Shown one piece after another: positions 50,350-59,354 of a stretch of 64,000 nt of DNA. Both the position numbers and the translations under genes were made by a program. Origin of the DNA: Mixta calida (GTDB lineage Bacteria; Pseudomonadota; Gammaproteobacteria; Enterobacterales; Enterobacteriaceae). The stretch spans positions 1,408,540 through 1,472,539 of the forward strand of contig NZ_CP026378.1 in NCBI RefSeq assembly GCF_002953215.1, in the 5' to 3' direction. Position 1 is the stretch's first letter. Each line of letters starts with the position of its first letter. A model generated the notes under the pieces. It did not search any database, was not told where the DNA came from, and saw only the letters and a list, made by a program, of their open reading frames with translations.

Positions 50350-51006
50350 ATGTCCACGGAAACTCCACTGCTGGCGGTAAAGGACGTCAGCTATCGGCTG
50401 GCGGAGAAAAGCCTGCTGGCCCCCATTTCGTTTACGCTGCACCGGCAAGAGTTCGCCTGGCTGACCGGTCCTTCCGGCAGCGGTAAAACCACCTTATTGA
50501 AAATCATCGCCTCGCTGCTGACGCCCACCGGCGGCAGCGTTACGCTGAACGGCAAAAGCAGCGACGATCTGGGGCCGGAGGCCTGGCGTCGGCAGGTCTC
50601 CTACTGCTTTCAGACGCCGCAGCTGTTTGGCGATACCGTCTACGACAACCTGGCGTTTCCCTGGCAGATCCGTCAGCGGCAGCCGGAAAAGCAGGCGCTG
50701 TGCGACCAGCTGGCGCAGCTGAATCTGGCGCCCGATCTGCTGGATAAACCGATCGACGCGCTTTCCGGCGGCGAGCGTCAGCGGGTGGCGCTGCTGCGCA
50801 ATCTCCAGTTTCCGCCTGCGCTGCTGCTGCTGGATGAAGTCACCAGCGCGCTCGACGCGGAGAACAAAGCGCAGGTCAAAACGCTGATTCAGCAGATGGC
50901 GCGGCAGCATGGCATGAGCGTGCTCTGGATCAGTCACGACGCGCAGGAGACCGCTGACGGCGCGCGCGTTATCTCCCTGGGATTAAATACGGAGGCGGCG
51001 CAATGA
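50350..51006 (+). CDS. fetA: Iron export ABC ATPase FetA (YbbL)
   Basis: 218 residues, single ABC domain. Walker A GPSGSGKTT (near 42), Q-loop CFQTPQLFGDTVYDN, signature LSGGERQRVALLRNL (near 139), Walker B LLLLDEVTSALD, switch His in ISHDAQE. It pairs with fetB, overlapping it by ATGA. E. coli FetAB lowers cytoplasmic iron and raises peroxide resistance. The start MSTETPLLAVKDVSY is chosen for the ribosome site GAAGGAAG. Confidence 0.92.
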   Translation: MSTETPLLAVKDVSYRLAEKSLLAPISFTLHRQEFAWLTGPSGSGKTTLLKIIASLLTPTGGSVTLNGKSSDDLGPEAWRRQVSYCFQTPQLFGDTVYDNLAFPWQIRQRQPEKQALCDQLAQLNLAPDLLDKPIDALSGGERQRVALLRNLQFPPALLLLDEVTSALDAENKAQVKTLIQQMARQHGMSVLWISHDAQETADGARVISLGLNTEAAQ

Positions 51007-51764
51007 ACCATCCCGCGATCGATAATACCTCGCTGGCGCTCGCCTGCCTGCTGGTGCTGGTGGCGCTGTTCGTCAGCCAGAAAGAGAAGCTGGGGCTGCA
51101 CAAGGATATTTTGTGGAGCGTCACCCGCGCGGTGGTGCAGCTCACCCTCGTCGGTTACGTACTGCACTACCTGTTTGATTTTAATAACCGCTGGCTGACG
51201 CTGCTGATGGTGCTGTTTATCTGCGTCAACGCGGCGCTGAACGCGCGTAAGCGCAGCAAACGAATCGGCAACGCCTTCTGGATTTCGCTGGCGGCGATCG
51301 GCGTCGGCACTGGCCTGACGCTGACTATTCTGGTGCTGAGCGGCGCCATCGCCTTTGTACCGATGCAGGTGATCCCGATTTCCGGCATGATCGCCGGCAA
51401 CGCGATGGTGGCGGTAGGGCTCTGCTTTACCCAGCTGAACCAGCGTTTCGCCGATAACCGGCAAAAAGTAGAGGAGATGCTCAGCCTCGGCGCGTCGGTG
51501 AAGCGCGCCTCGGCGACGCTGGTGCGCGACAGCATTCGCGCCGCGATGATCCCGACGGTCGACGCGGCGAAAACCGTCGGGCTGGTCAGCCTGCCGGGAA
51601 TGATGTCGGGGCTGATTTTCGCCGGTATCGATCCGATGCAGGCGATTAAGTTTCAGATTATGGTGACCTTTATGCTGCTCGGCACCGCAGCGATCTCCAC
51701 CATTATCGCCGCCTGGCTCGGTTACCGCCGCTTCTTTAACGCGCGCGCCCAGCTGCGTTTTTAG
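51003..51764 (+). CDS. fetB: Iron export permease FetB (YbbM)
   Basis: 253 residues, UPF0014 family, about seven membrane helices. RAVVQLTLVGYVLHYLF, VIPISGMIAGNAMVAVGLC, LSLGASVKRASATLVRDSIRAAMIPTVDAAKTVGLVSLPGMMSG (in pieces) and a C-terminal helix are diagnostic. It is second in fetAB. The stop overlaps the convergent yohD stop by 4 bases. Confidence 0.92.
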   Translation: MNHPAIDNTSLALACLLVLVALFVSQKEKLGLHKDILWSVTRAVVQLTLVGYVLHYLFDFNNRWLTLLMVLFICVNAALNARKRSKRIGNAFWISLAAIGVGTGLTLTILVLSGAIAFVPMQVIPISGMIAGNAMVAVGLCFTQLNQRFADNRQKVEEMLSLGASVKRASATLVRDSIRAAMIPTVDAAKTVGLVSLPGMMSGLIFAGIDPMQAIKFQIMVTFMLLGTAAISTIIAAWLGYRRFFNARAQLRF

Positions 51765-52339
51765 TCATTATGGCGTCGGCTCGACCAGTGGCGGAACGCC
51801 ATGCGCAGCAGCAGGACAAGCAGCGCCGCGCCCACCAGCCACAGCAGGTGCTTGAGGTGATGATCGAGCCGGTGCAGCCAGGGCGCGATCATCTCGCCGG
51901 CGAAATAGCCGAGCGTAACGAAGATGACCGCCCAGAGAAACGCACCGATGGCGTTGAAAATCAGAAATTTCATCGGACGCAGGCGGCTGGCGCCGATGAT
52001 AATCGGGCCGATGGTGCGAAAGCCGTACATAAAGCGCACCCCGATAATAAACAGTACCGGATGACGGCGGATCATGCTGTTGGCGCGCTTCAGCTTGCCC
52101 TGATGCTTCTTGAAGCGACGCAGAATACGGGTGCCGAAGCGTCGTCCGATCCAGAACAGCAGCTGATCGCCTAAAAAGCCGCCGAGCGCCACCGCCAGCA
52201 CCACGCCGCTGTAGCGCAGCAGCTTCTCATGGGCGATCACGCCGCCCAGCAACGCGAAAGTCTCTCCTTCGGCAATACAGCCAATCACCACCGCCAGATA
52301 GCCATACTGTTCGATTAATTGGTTGATATCAAAATGCAA
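51761..52339 (-). CDS. yohD: DedA-family membrane protein YohD
   Basis: 192 residues. EGETFALLGGVIAHEKLL, GGFLGDQLLFWIGRRFG, the conserved Arg segment FMYGFRTIGPIIIGAS and GYFAGEMIAPWLH are DedA/SNARE-associated motifs and match E. coli YohD. DedA proteins support membrane lipid carrier recycling and envelope homeostasis; the exact role of YohD is unproven. Divergent from yohC. Confidence 0.92.
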   Translation of the reverse strand: MHFDINQLIEQYGYLAVVIGCIAEGETFALLGGVIAHEKLLRYSGVVLAVALGGFLGDQLLFWIGRRFGTRILRRFKKHQGKLKRANSMIRRHPVLFIIGVRFMYGFRTIGPIIIGASRLRPMKFLIFNAIGAFLWAVIFVTLGYFAGEMIAPWLHRLDHHLKHLLWLVGAALLVLLLRMAFRHWSSRRHND

Positions 52340-52515
52340 AATTCACCATCCCTTTTCTTTTAGCGTCTGGGTAAGTGTATACGTCGTTAACACCTTCATC
52401 ACAAAAAAGCGCGGCGCATTGAAAAGGCATTGAGCTGTTGGTGAAAAAATAAGCAGGCGAATTATACTTGAGGAAAAGCCGCCGCGGGCGGCCAGAGGAA
52501 GTGGAGGGGCAAGCG

Positions 52516-53103
52516 ATGAACCATGTCTGGGGTCTGCTGGCGCATCCCGATCGGGAAATGCGCGATATCAAACGGGAAAACGAAACGGTTTCCCATCATT
52601 ACACGCACCATGTGCTGCTGATGGCGGCGATTCCGGTAATCTGCGCGCTGATCGGCACCACGCAGCTGGGGTGGCGGCTGGGCGCCGGGCGCACCGTGCC
52701 GCTGGATCTCTCCACCGGACTGATGCTGGCGGTGCTGTTCTATCTGGTGATTTTAGGCGGCGTGGCGGTGATGGGGCGAGTGATTCACTGGATGGCGCGC
52801 GACTATCCGCAGCGACCCAGCATCCAGCGCTGTACGGTGTTCGCCGGTTATGTCGCCACGCCGCTGTTCCTGAGCGGGATCGTCGCGCTCTATCCGCTGG
52901 TCTGGCTTTGCGTGCTGGTCGGCGCGCTGGCGCTGGCCTACACCGGCTACCTGCTCTATGTCGGCATTCCTGAGCTGCTGAACATCGACCGCGACGAGAG
53001 TCTGCGCTTCTCCGGCTCGACGCTGGCGATCGGCATTTTGCTGTTTGAGGTGCTGCTGGCGCTGACGGTGCTGCTGTGGGGTTATGGCTACCGACTGGGC
53101 TGA
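52516..53103 (+). CDS. yohC: Yip1-family inner membrane protein YohC
   Basis: 195 residues, five hydrophobic segments. MNHVWGLLAHPDREMRDIKRENE and the following His-rich SHHYTHHV loop are the conserved cytoplasmic start of YohC; VGIPELLNIDRDESLRFSGST lies in the fourth loop. Same neighbours (yohD, pbpG) as in E. coli. Function unknown. The ATG at 52516 has GAGGGG upstream. Confidence 0.9.
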   Translation: MNHVWGLLAHPDREMRDIKRENETVSHHYTHHVLLMAAIPVICALIGTTQLGWRLGAGRTVPLDLSTGLMLAVLFYLVILGGVAVMGRVIHWMARDYPQRPSIQRCTVFAGYVATPLFLSGIVALYPLVWLCVLVGALALAYTGYLLYVGIPELLNIDRDESLRFSGSTLAIGILLFEVLLALTVLLWGYGYRLG

Positions 53104-53279
53104 ATCATCGCCGCCGTTGCCTGCGACGGCGGCTGTTTACGCCCGGAAACGAATCTTCGATAGGAATTTACTGAGTCGCCAGCGTATTATGCTGCCTGCC
53201 AGCCGCCGCACATGCCTGTTTCCGCGACGGCAGCCTGTGTTGCACACAGCGCGCAATCCTATTGGTAAGTTGTTAAACG

Positions 53280-54230
53280 ATGCCCGCAAAATTTCGTTAT
53301 TCGTTGTTGAGCCTGGCTTTTCTTTTTTCCGCGCAGGGTTTGACCGGCCAGGCGCTGGCCGCGTCGCCGTTAAATACGCCTGCGCCGCTCTCCCAGCCGC
53401 AAATCGCCTCCGGCAGCGCGATGATCGTCGATCTGAACACCAATAAAGTGCTGTACGCCAGCCATCCCGACCGGGTCAGGCCGATCGCCTCCATCACCAA
53501 GCTGATGACGGCGATGGTGGTGCTTGATGCGCACCTGCCGATGGATGAGATGCTGAAAGTCGATATCAGCCATACGGCGGAAATGCGCGGCGTCTTCTCT
53601 CGCGTACGCCTGAACAGCGAAATCAGCCGTAAAAATATGCTGCTGCTGGCGCTGATGTCCTCTGAAAACCGCGCCGCCGCCAGCCTGGCGCATCACTATC
53701 CGGGCGGCTACGACGCCTTTATCCGCGCGATGAACGCCAAAGCGCGCGCGCTGGGCATGACCAACACCCACTACGTTGAGCCGACCGGTCTGTCGATCCA
53801 TAACGTATCGACCGCCCGCGATCTGACGAAGCTGTTGATCGCCACCAAACGCTATCCGCTGCTGGGGCAGCTCAGCACCACGCATGAGGATATGGCGCGC
53901 TTTAGCAACCCTGACTACGTCCTGCCTTTCCGCAACACCAACCATCTGGTCTATAAGCCGGACTGGCAGATCCAGCTGACTAAAACGGGCTTCACCAATC
54001 AGGCGGGACATTGCCTGGTGATGCGCACGGTGATCAAGCAGCGTCCGGTGGCGCTGGTGGTGCTGGACGCCTTCGGCAAATATACCCACTTCGCCGACGC
54101 CAAACGCCTGCGCGACTGGCTGGAAACCGGCAAGTCCGCGCCGGTGCCGGCGGCGGCGCTGGCCTACCGAAAACAGAAATCATCGCAGACCGCCAGCAAC
54201 CAAAGCGCGGACGACAGCGCGGTGGAATAA
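53280..54230 (+). CDS. pbpG: D-alanyl-D-alanine endopeptidase PBP7
   Basis: 316 residues, periplasmic, cuts D,D cross-links of peptidoglycan. Signal peptide to [12 protein letters not shown] (cleavage near 28). Catalytic motifs: Ser71-x-x-Lys74 in [12 protein letters not shown] (near 127) and KTGFTNQAG (near 238). The tail is polar and Ser/Gln-rich. E. coli has the same pbpG-yohC order. Near the end the gene faces the acetyltransferase gene with only 5 bases between. Confidence 0.94.
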   Translation: MPAKFRYSLLSLAFLFSAQGLTGQALAASPLNTPAPLSQPQIASGSAMIVDLNTNKVLYASHPDRVRPIASITKLMTAMVVLDAHLPMDEMLKVDISHTAEMRGVFSRVRLNSEISRKNMLLLALMSSENRAAASLAHHYPGGYDAFIRAMNAKARALGMTNTHYVEPTGLSIHNVSTARDLTKLLIATKRYPLLGQLSTTHEDMARFSNPDYVLPFRNTNHLVYKPDWQIQLTKTGFTNQAGHCLVMRTVIKQRPVALVVLDAFGKYTHFADAKRLRDWLETGKSAPVPAAALAYRKQKSSQTASNQSADDSAVE

Positions 54231-54235
54231 GCCTG

Positions 54236-54775
54236 TTACTCCTCCGCCCGCGTGGCGGAGGAGAGCGCGCGCTGCATAATCAGCGTGTCGCGCCACTCTC
54301 CGCATTTAAATCCCACTTCGCGCAGCACGCCAACCTCACGAAATCCCAGCTTCAGATGCAGCTTCAGCGATCCGCCGTTTTGCCTGCCGTTGCCGACGAC
54401 CGCCAGCATTTGCCGCCACGGTCCCTGTTCGCAGCGGGCGATCAGCGCCGCAAGCAGGGCGCTGCCGATGCCGCGTCCGCCGAGTTCGTGCCGCAGATAG
54501 ATCGACTCCTCGATGGTAAAGCGATAAGCGGGGCGCGGCCGATACGGGGCGGCGTAACAGTAGCCGATGACGCGGCCCGCCTGTTCCGCCACCAGCCAGG
54601 GCATTTCCAGCGACTGTGTTTTTAACAGACGCGCCCGCATCTCCGCTTCATCGGGCGGCGTCTCCTCAAAAGAGGCGCAGCCGTACAGCACATGCCAGGC
54701 GTAAATTTCATGCATAGCGGCGACATCGGCGGTGCAGGCATCGCGGATCAGCAGCGGTTCGGCGGGGAGAGACAT
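54236..54775 (-). CDS. GNAT N-acetyltransferase, phosphinothricin-acetyltransferase-like
   Basis: 179 residues. IRDACTADVAAMHEIYAWHVLYGCASFEETPP is typical of the PAT/MnaT/YncA group, and the acetyl-CoA loop is RGIGSALLAALI (near 97-108). VVGNGRQNGGSLKLHLKLGF is the substrate-side helix. Relatives acetylate phosphinothricin-like or methionine-derived compounds; the substrate here is unknown. A perfect 10-bp hairpin (54239-54263) lies in the last codons, likely serving as 3' end structure for this gene and pbpG. Confidence 0.85.
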   Translation of the reverse strand: MSLPAEPLLIRDACTADVAAMHEIYAWHVLYGCASFEETPPDEAEMRARLLKTQSLEMPWLVAEQAGRVIGYCYAAPYRPRPAYRFTIEESIYLRHELGGRGIGSALLAALIARCEQGPWRQMLAVVGNGRQNGGSLKLHLKLGFREVGVLREVGFKCGEWRDTLIMQRALSSATRAEE

Positions 54776-54963
54776 AGCACCTCATTTGGCGAGAGAAAAA
54801 CCTTACTCTGACACAGCGGCGCGGCGCTGAGTCATAACAAATTCTTATTGTTAGAGGAGGAATTTTCTTACCGCTTTCCTATAGTGAAGCGTTGGGCAAA
54901 AGCATACACTGGCGCGCGATTGCGGCGAGGCCGCAGAACTAAAACAGAGTGGAACGACGTTCG

Positions 54964-57408
54964 ATGTCAAAGTGGTTACGATTTATGCGGGCGAGCCTGC
55001 TGGCGCTGTTGACGCTGGCGCCGCTTTACCTTTATGCGGCGGACGGCGGCGATGACCAGCCGATCGCAACGGAAGAAGAAGCCCCGATCAAGGTTAATGC
55101 AGCGGTCGAGCTGCCGAAGATGCAGAAGATCCTCGACAAAATCAAAGGCCAGGTCTCCGGCGAAACCAATGACGCGCAGCTGTCGCAGCTGAACGACATG
55201 GCGCTGGAGCTGTCGGGCAACGCCGATACGCTGGGACAGGCGCTGATTCCACAGCGTCAGCAGCTGCTGGCGCAGCTGGCAGTGCTGGGACCGGCGCCGA
55301 AAGCGGACAGCGGCGTGAAAGAGACGCCGGAGGTGACGCGCAAGCGCAACACGCTGGAAAATCAAAAAGCGAAGCTGGACGAACAGATTAAACAGGCGGA
55401 GGCGATCAAAGGCGGGGCGCTCAACCTCAGCGCGCAGATTGTCAACCTGCGGCGCGACAACCTGAAAACCCAGCTGGCGCTTAACTCCGGCAGTATTTTC
55501 GGGCCGCGCTTCTGGGCGCCGCTGTTCGGCGCGCAGCAGATGGACGGCGATAAGCTGGCTAACTTCCGCGACGAGCTGGTGGATACCGCCGCGCTCGCCT
55601 GGGAACCGGGCTGGCGTCTCGGCACGCTGCTCTGGCTGGCGGCGGCTGTGGCTATCGCCACGCTGGGACGGCGCTACGGCGAAGAGTTTCTCGCCTGGAT
55701 CAGCATTCACCAGCTGCCGGAAGGGCGGCTGCGCCGCAGCTTCCTCGCCGCGGCGATCGCGCTGACCACGCTGGCGGCGGTGGTGCTGGCATTTAACTTT
55801 ATCGACCAGGCGTTCACCCGCCGCGCCGAGGTCTCTGACGACGTGCAGGATTTTGTCGATCGGCTGGTGCAGCTCAGCGTGTTCTGCGGTCTGATCGCCG
55901 GGCTGGGGCGCGCGTTTCTCTCCACGCGTCGCCCGTCCTGGCGATTGCCGGCGATCTCTAACGAAGTGGCGCAGGCGCTGAAGCCATTCCCGCCGCTGAC
56001 CGCTACGCTGGTGTTTATCTTCCAGACGGTTGAGGCGCTGAACAGCAGCGTCGGCACCAGCGTCGGCACCACCATTCTGGCGAACGGCATGACCGCGCTG
56101 CTGGTGGGCGCCACTGCGCTCTCCATCAGCTTCCGCTCCAGCCGCGTGCGCCGTCGTATGGTGCAGGAAGGGCAGGCGCCGGAGGCGAAATCGACGCTGG
56201 TCGGCCTGATCCAGATGGCGATCACCCTGGTCGGTCTGGGAATTTTACTGTCGCTGATTATCGGTTACGTCACGCTGGCGCGCTTCCTTAGCTATGAACT
56301 GGTCTGGATCGGCATCGTCTGCGGCGCTTTCTACTTCCTCAGCCATCTGGTGGTCGACGGCTGCGAAACGCTGCTGTCGGTCAGCAACCCGACCGGCAAG
56401 CGCATCCAGTCCTCGCTGAATATCGACGAACGTCATCTGTCGCAGGCGGCGGCGCTGCTGTCGGCATTGGGCAAAACCATTCTGCTGCTGTTCGCGGCGG
56501 TGGCGGTGCTGAACGGCACCTTCGGCACCTCGACGCCGATTGAACTGCTGCAAAAAGCGGTAGAGTTCTGGGGCGGCAAGGGACTGGAATCGCTCAATAT
56601 CGTGCCTGCTCATCTGGTGAACGCGCTGCTCTGCATGGCGATCGGCATTTACGTGCTGCGTTCGGTGCGCCGCTGGCTGGATAACGATTTCCTGCCGAAA
56701 ACCACCATGGATACCGGCATGCGCGTCTCGCTGGTGACGCTGTTCAGCAATATCGGCTATGTGCTGGTGATCCTGCTGACGCTCTCCACCATGGGGGTGC
56801 AGTGGAACAAGCTGGCGTGGATCGTCAGCGCGCTGTCGGTCGGTATCGGTTTCGGCTTACAGGAGATTGTGAAGAACTTTATCTCCGGCCTGATTCTGCT
56901 GACCGAGCGTCCGGTGAAGGTGGGCGACCTGGTGAGTATCAGCGGCATCGAAGGGGATATCCGCCGCATCAACGTGCGCGCCACCGAGATCCAGCTCGGC
57001 GATAAATCCACGGTGATCGTGCCGAACTCGCAGCTGATTTCGCAGAACGTGCGTAACGCTACTATGGGCAACGCGCAGGGCGTGGTGACCATTACGCTGA
57101 CCTTCCCGCTGGATATCGATCCGGTGCAGGTGCGTGAAATTCTGCTGGGGGTTTACCGTGAAAATGAGCGCATTCTCGACACGCCGGAACCGTCGGTGAG
57201 CTTTAAGGATCTGACGCCGCAGGGCATCGTACTGAGCGTCACCGGCAACGTGGCGACCCAGCGCCAGATCGCCGGCGCGAAAAGCGATCTGCTGTTCGAT
57301 ATTCTGACGCGCCTGCGTAAAGAGGGCATCGTGCTGTCGCGTCCGCAGACGATGATTATCGAGCAGAAGAATGGCGAAATGGTGGTGAAAGCGCCGCCGC
57401 AGCCGTAA
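54964..57408 (+). CDS. MscS-type mechanosensitive channel with DUF3772 periplasmic domain
   Basis: About 814 residues. Signal peptide (MSKWLRFMRASLLALLTLAPLYLYAAD), a coiled periplasmic region with DUF3772 (about 50-190: LALNSGSIFGPRFWAPLFGAQQ), some ten membrane helices, then the MscS pore and vestibule: SVGIGFGLQEIVKNFISGLILL (in pieces), TERPVKVGDLVSI and IVPNSQLISQNVRN (near 690). It should release solutes on hypo-osmotic shock. I prefer the ATG giving MSKWLRF; a GTG five codons upstream is possible. Confidence 0.85.
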   Translation: MSKWLRFMRASLLALLTLAPLYLYAADGGDDQPIATEEEAPIKVNAAVELPKMQKILDKIKGQVSGETNDAQLSQLNDMALELSGNADTLGQALIPQRQQLLAQLAVLGPAPKADSGVKETPEVTRKRNTLENQKAKLDEQIKQAEAIKGGALNLSAQIVNLRRDNLKTQLALNSGSIFGPRFWAPLFGAQQMDGDKLANFRDELVDTAALAWEPGWRLGTLLWLAAAVAIATLGRRYGEEFLAWISIHQLPEGRLRRSFLAAAIALTTLAAVVLAFNFIDQAFTRRAEVSDDVQDFVDRLVQLSVFCGLIAGLGRAFLSTRRPSWRLPAISNEVAQALKPFPPLTATLVFIFQTVEALNSSVGTSVGTTILANGMTALLVGATALSISFRSSRVRRRMVQEGQAPEAKSTLVGLIQMAITLVGLGILLSLIIGYVTLARFLSYELVWIGIVCGAFYFLSHLVVDGCETLLSVSNPTGKRIQSSLNIDERHLSQAAALLSALGKTILLLFAAVAVLNGTFGTSTPIELLQKAVEFWGGKGLESLNIVPAHLVNALLCMAIGIYVLRSVRRWLDNDFLPKTTMDTGMRVSLVTLFSNIGYVLVILLTLSTMGVQWNKLAWIVSALSVGIGFGLQEIVKNFISGLILLTERPVKVGDLVSISGIEGDIRRINVRATEIQLGDKSTVIVPNSQLISQNVRNATMGNAQGVVTITLTFPLDIDPVQVREILLGVYRENERILDTPEPSVSFKDLTPQGIVLSVTGNVATQRQIAGAKSDLLFDILTRLRKEGIVLSRPQTMIIEQKNGEMVVKAPPQP

Positions 57409-57413
57409 ACGCA

Positions 57414-57445
57414 CAGGCCGCCTTTTGCGGTAAAAAGGCGGCCTG
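57414..57445. terminator. Bidirectional terminator between the channel gene and dld
   Basis: CAGGCCGCCTTTT (57414-57426) and AAAAGGCGGCCTG (57433-57445), a perfect 13-bp stem with a 6-base loop and internal A/T runs for both directions. Confidence 0.88.
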
Positions 57446-57451
57446 AACAAC

Positions 57452-59197
57452 TCAGCCCGCGTGACGATCCTGCCCGCAGCCGCAGTCGGCCCAGTGCTTG
57501 CGCTTGCTGGTTTTGCCGATGCCGGGGTTAAAGCTGTTAGTCGGATCGAGCTGCTGATAAAACGCCTTCATCTGCGGCTTCGCCTGGTAAAGATGGCCGA
57601 CGTTATGCTCCGCCGGATACTCCGCGCCGCGCTGGTTAAGGATCTCCAGCATTCTCTCTTTCAGCGCATGCGCGTCCACGCCTTTCTTCACGATGTAATC
57701 CTGATGGAACACGTGGCACATAAAGTGACCGTAATAGAGGCGGTGCACCAGCTTATCGTCAAACTCCGGCGGCAGCTTTTCAAACCAGTCGCGGTCGTTG
57801 CGCCGCAGCGCGATATCCAGCGCCAGAATATCCTCTACCTCATCGTGATGCGCCGCATGGTATCGCACCGCGGCGCCCGCGGCGGCGAAGCGATGCAGAA
57901 AGGCTTTCGAGCCTTCTTCGTCGGTGCACTCGAAGTAGTCGCCGCCGCCTTCGCGGAAAAAATCCTTCAGGAACTGACGCGCCTCTTCCACGCCGTCGCC
58001 GGACATTTTCAGCATCAGGTGATGCTCGTAGCGATCGCGCCAAGTTTTCATCTTTTTCGGCAGATGGGTCGGGAAAACCGCGCTCAGCTTTTGCAGCATC
58101 CTATCGGTAAAGTGCGGGCGGAACAGCGGAATATGGCTCAGCATCGCGTCGATGCGCCCCTTTAGGGTGAAGAAGCGCGGCATTTTATCGGTGCCGAGCT
58201 TATCGATCATAATAAAGGTGTCTTTGCCGTACTTCTCCGCGATGTCATACATATCGCGGTGCATATATTCGCCCGCCACCGGCAGGTTATGGAAATGGGC
58301 GAGGATATGACGGCGGATATCCTCCAGCGCCGAGGTATCGTTGGTGCCGATATAGAACACCTGCTGTTTCTTTTCCGCCTCGAAGGTATCCAGGCGCACG
58401 GCGAACACCGCCAGCTTGCCGGCGCAGCCGGAAGCTTCATACAGACGGCTGGCGTCGGCGTTAAAGCGCGACGGCGTGTCCGCTTCCACATCGCGCACGC
58501 GCTCGACGTAGTTATGATCGGACGCCTGGCGCGCGTCGTGGCGCACGTCGCTCTCGCGCCAGGTTTCATCATCCAGTCGGCCAAGGATCTGCTCCGGCGT
58601 GCTGCCCAGCTCAATGCCGAGATGGTTCACCAGCTTCAACTGCCCCTGTGCATCCAGCTGGGCGTAAAGCGCCATTTCGGTGTAGGCGGGGCCGCGCTTC
58701 ACCAGCGCGCCGCCGGAGTTATTGCAGACGCCGCCGAGAATCGAGGCGCCGATGCAGGAGGAGCCGATCACCGAATGCGGCTCGCGGCCCAGCGGCTTGA
58801 GCATTTTTTCCAGCTGAAACAGCGTGCTGCCCGGCAGCGCCAGCACCTGCTTGCCCTTATCGAGCAGATAAATACGGTCCATTCGCAGGGTGCTGATAAT
58901 AATAATGTCGCGATCGTAATCGTTGCCGTTAGGCGTCGATCCTTCGGTCAGGCCGGTATTGGCCGCCTGCATCAGAATGATTTTATCCGCGGCCACCGCC
59001 GCTTTCAGCACGCGCCACAGCTCCAGCAGCGTGCCGGGGAACACCACCGCCAGGGCGTCGCCCTGGCCGGAGCGGAAGCCTTTGCGATAGCGTTCGGTTT
59101 TACGGGGATCGGTCAGTAGATGGCTGCCGCCGACGATGCGACGCAGTTCATTAATCAGGGTTTGACTGGCGGGGTTAGGGTTAGGGTGCATGTCCAT
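57452..59197 (-). CDS. dld: Quinone-dependent D-lactate dehydrogenase
   Basis: 581 residues, peripheral inner-membrane FAD enzyme that oxidises D-lactate to pyruvate. FAD-binding segments RSGQGDALAVVFPG, QAANTGLTEGSTPNGNDYDRD (in pieces) and GSSCIGASILGGVCNNSGGALV; membrane/cap domain with HLPKKMKTWRDRYEHHLMLKM and the end NPGIGKTSKRKHW match E. coli Dld. In E. coli dld lies between bglX and pbpG, as here. The ATG has AGGA 5 bases upstream. Confidence 0.95.
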   Translation of the reverse strand: MDMHPNPNPASQTLINELRRIVGGSHLLTDPRKTERYRKGFRSGQGDALAVVFPGTLLELWRVLKAAVAADKIILMQAANTGLTEGSTPNGNDYDRDIIIISTLRMDRIYLLDKGKQVLALPGSTLFQLEKMLKPLGREPHSVIGSSCIGASILGGVCNNSGGALVKRGPAYTEMALYAQLDAQGQLKLVNHLGIELGSTPEQILGRLDDETWRESDVRHDARQASDHNYVERVRDVEADTPSRFNADASRLYEASGCAGKLAVFAVRLDTFEAEKKQQVFYIGTNDTSALEDIRRHILAHFHNLPVAGEYMHRDMYDIAEKYGKDTFIMIDKLGTDKMPRFFTLKGRIDAMLSHIPLFRPHFTDRMLQKLSAVFPTHLPKKMKTWRDRYEHHLMLKMSGDGVEEARQFLKDFFREGGGDYFECTDEEGSKAFLHRFAAAGAAVRYHAAHHDEVEDILALDIALRRNDRDWFEKLPPEFDDKLVHRLYYGHFMCHVFHQDYIVKKGVDAHALKERMLEILNQRGAEYPAEHNVGHLYQAKPQMKAFYQQLDPTNSFNPGIGKTSKRKHWADCGCGQDRHAG

Positions 59198-59354
59198 TGT
59201 CCTGTTATGTGTGACGATTTTACTGTAGCAGCTCAGGCGGAAAAGCGTCCGCCTGGAAAACTACCTGCTATTCTCATCCTGTGGCACACTGTGGCTATCT
59301 TATTGCTATAGCACCATAAAACCTGTCCTGCGTTTTTGTTGAGAGCCCAATCTG

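Noticed and set aside
54239..54263. Rho-independent terminator for pbpG
   Set aside because: The 10-bp hairpin has no U-run in the plus direction and is part of the acetyltransferase coding end; noted only as a possible 3' structure.
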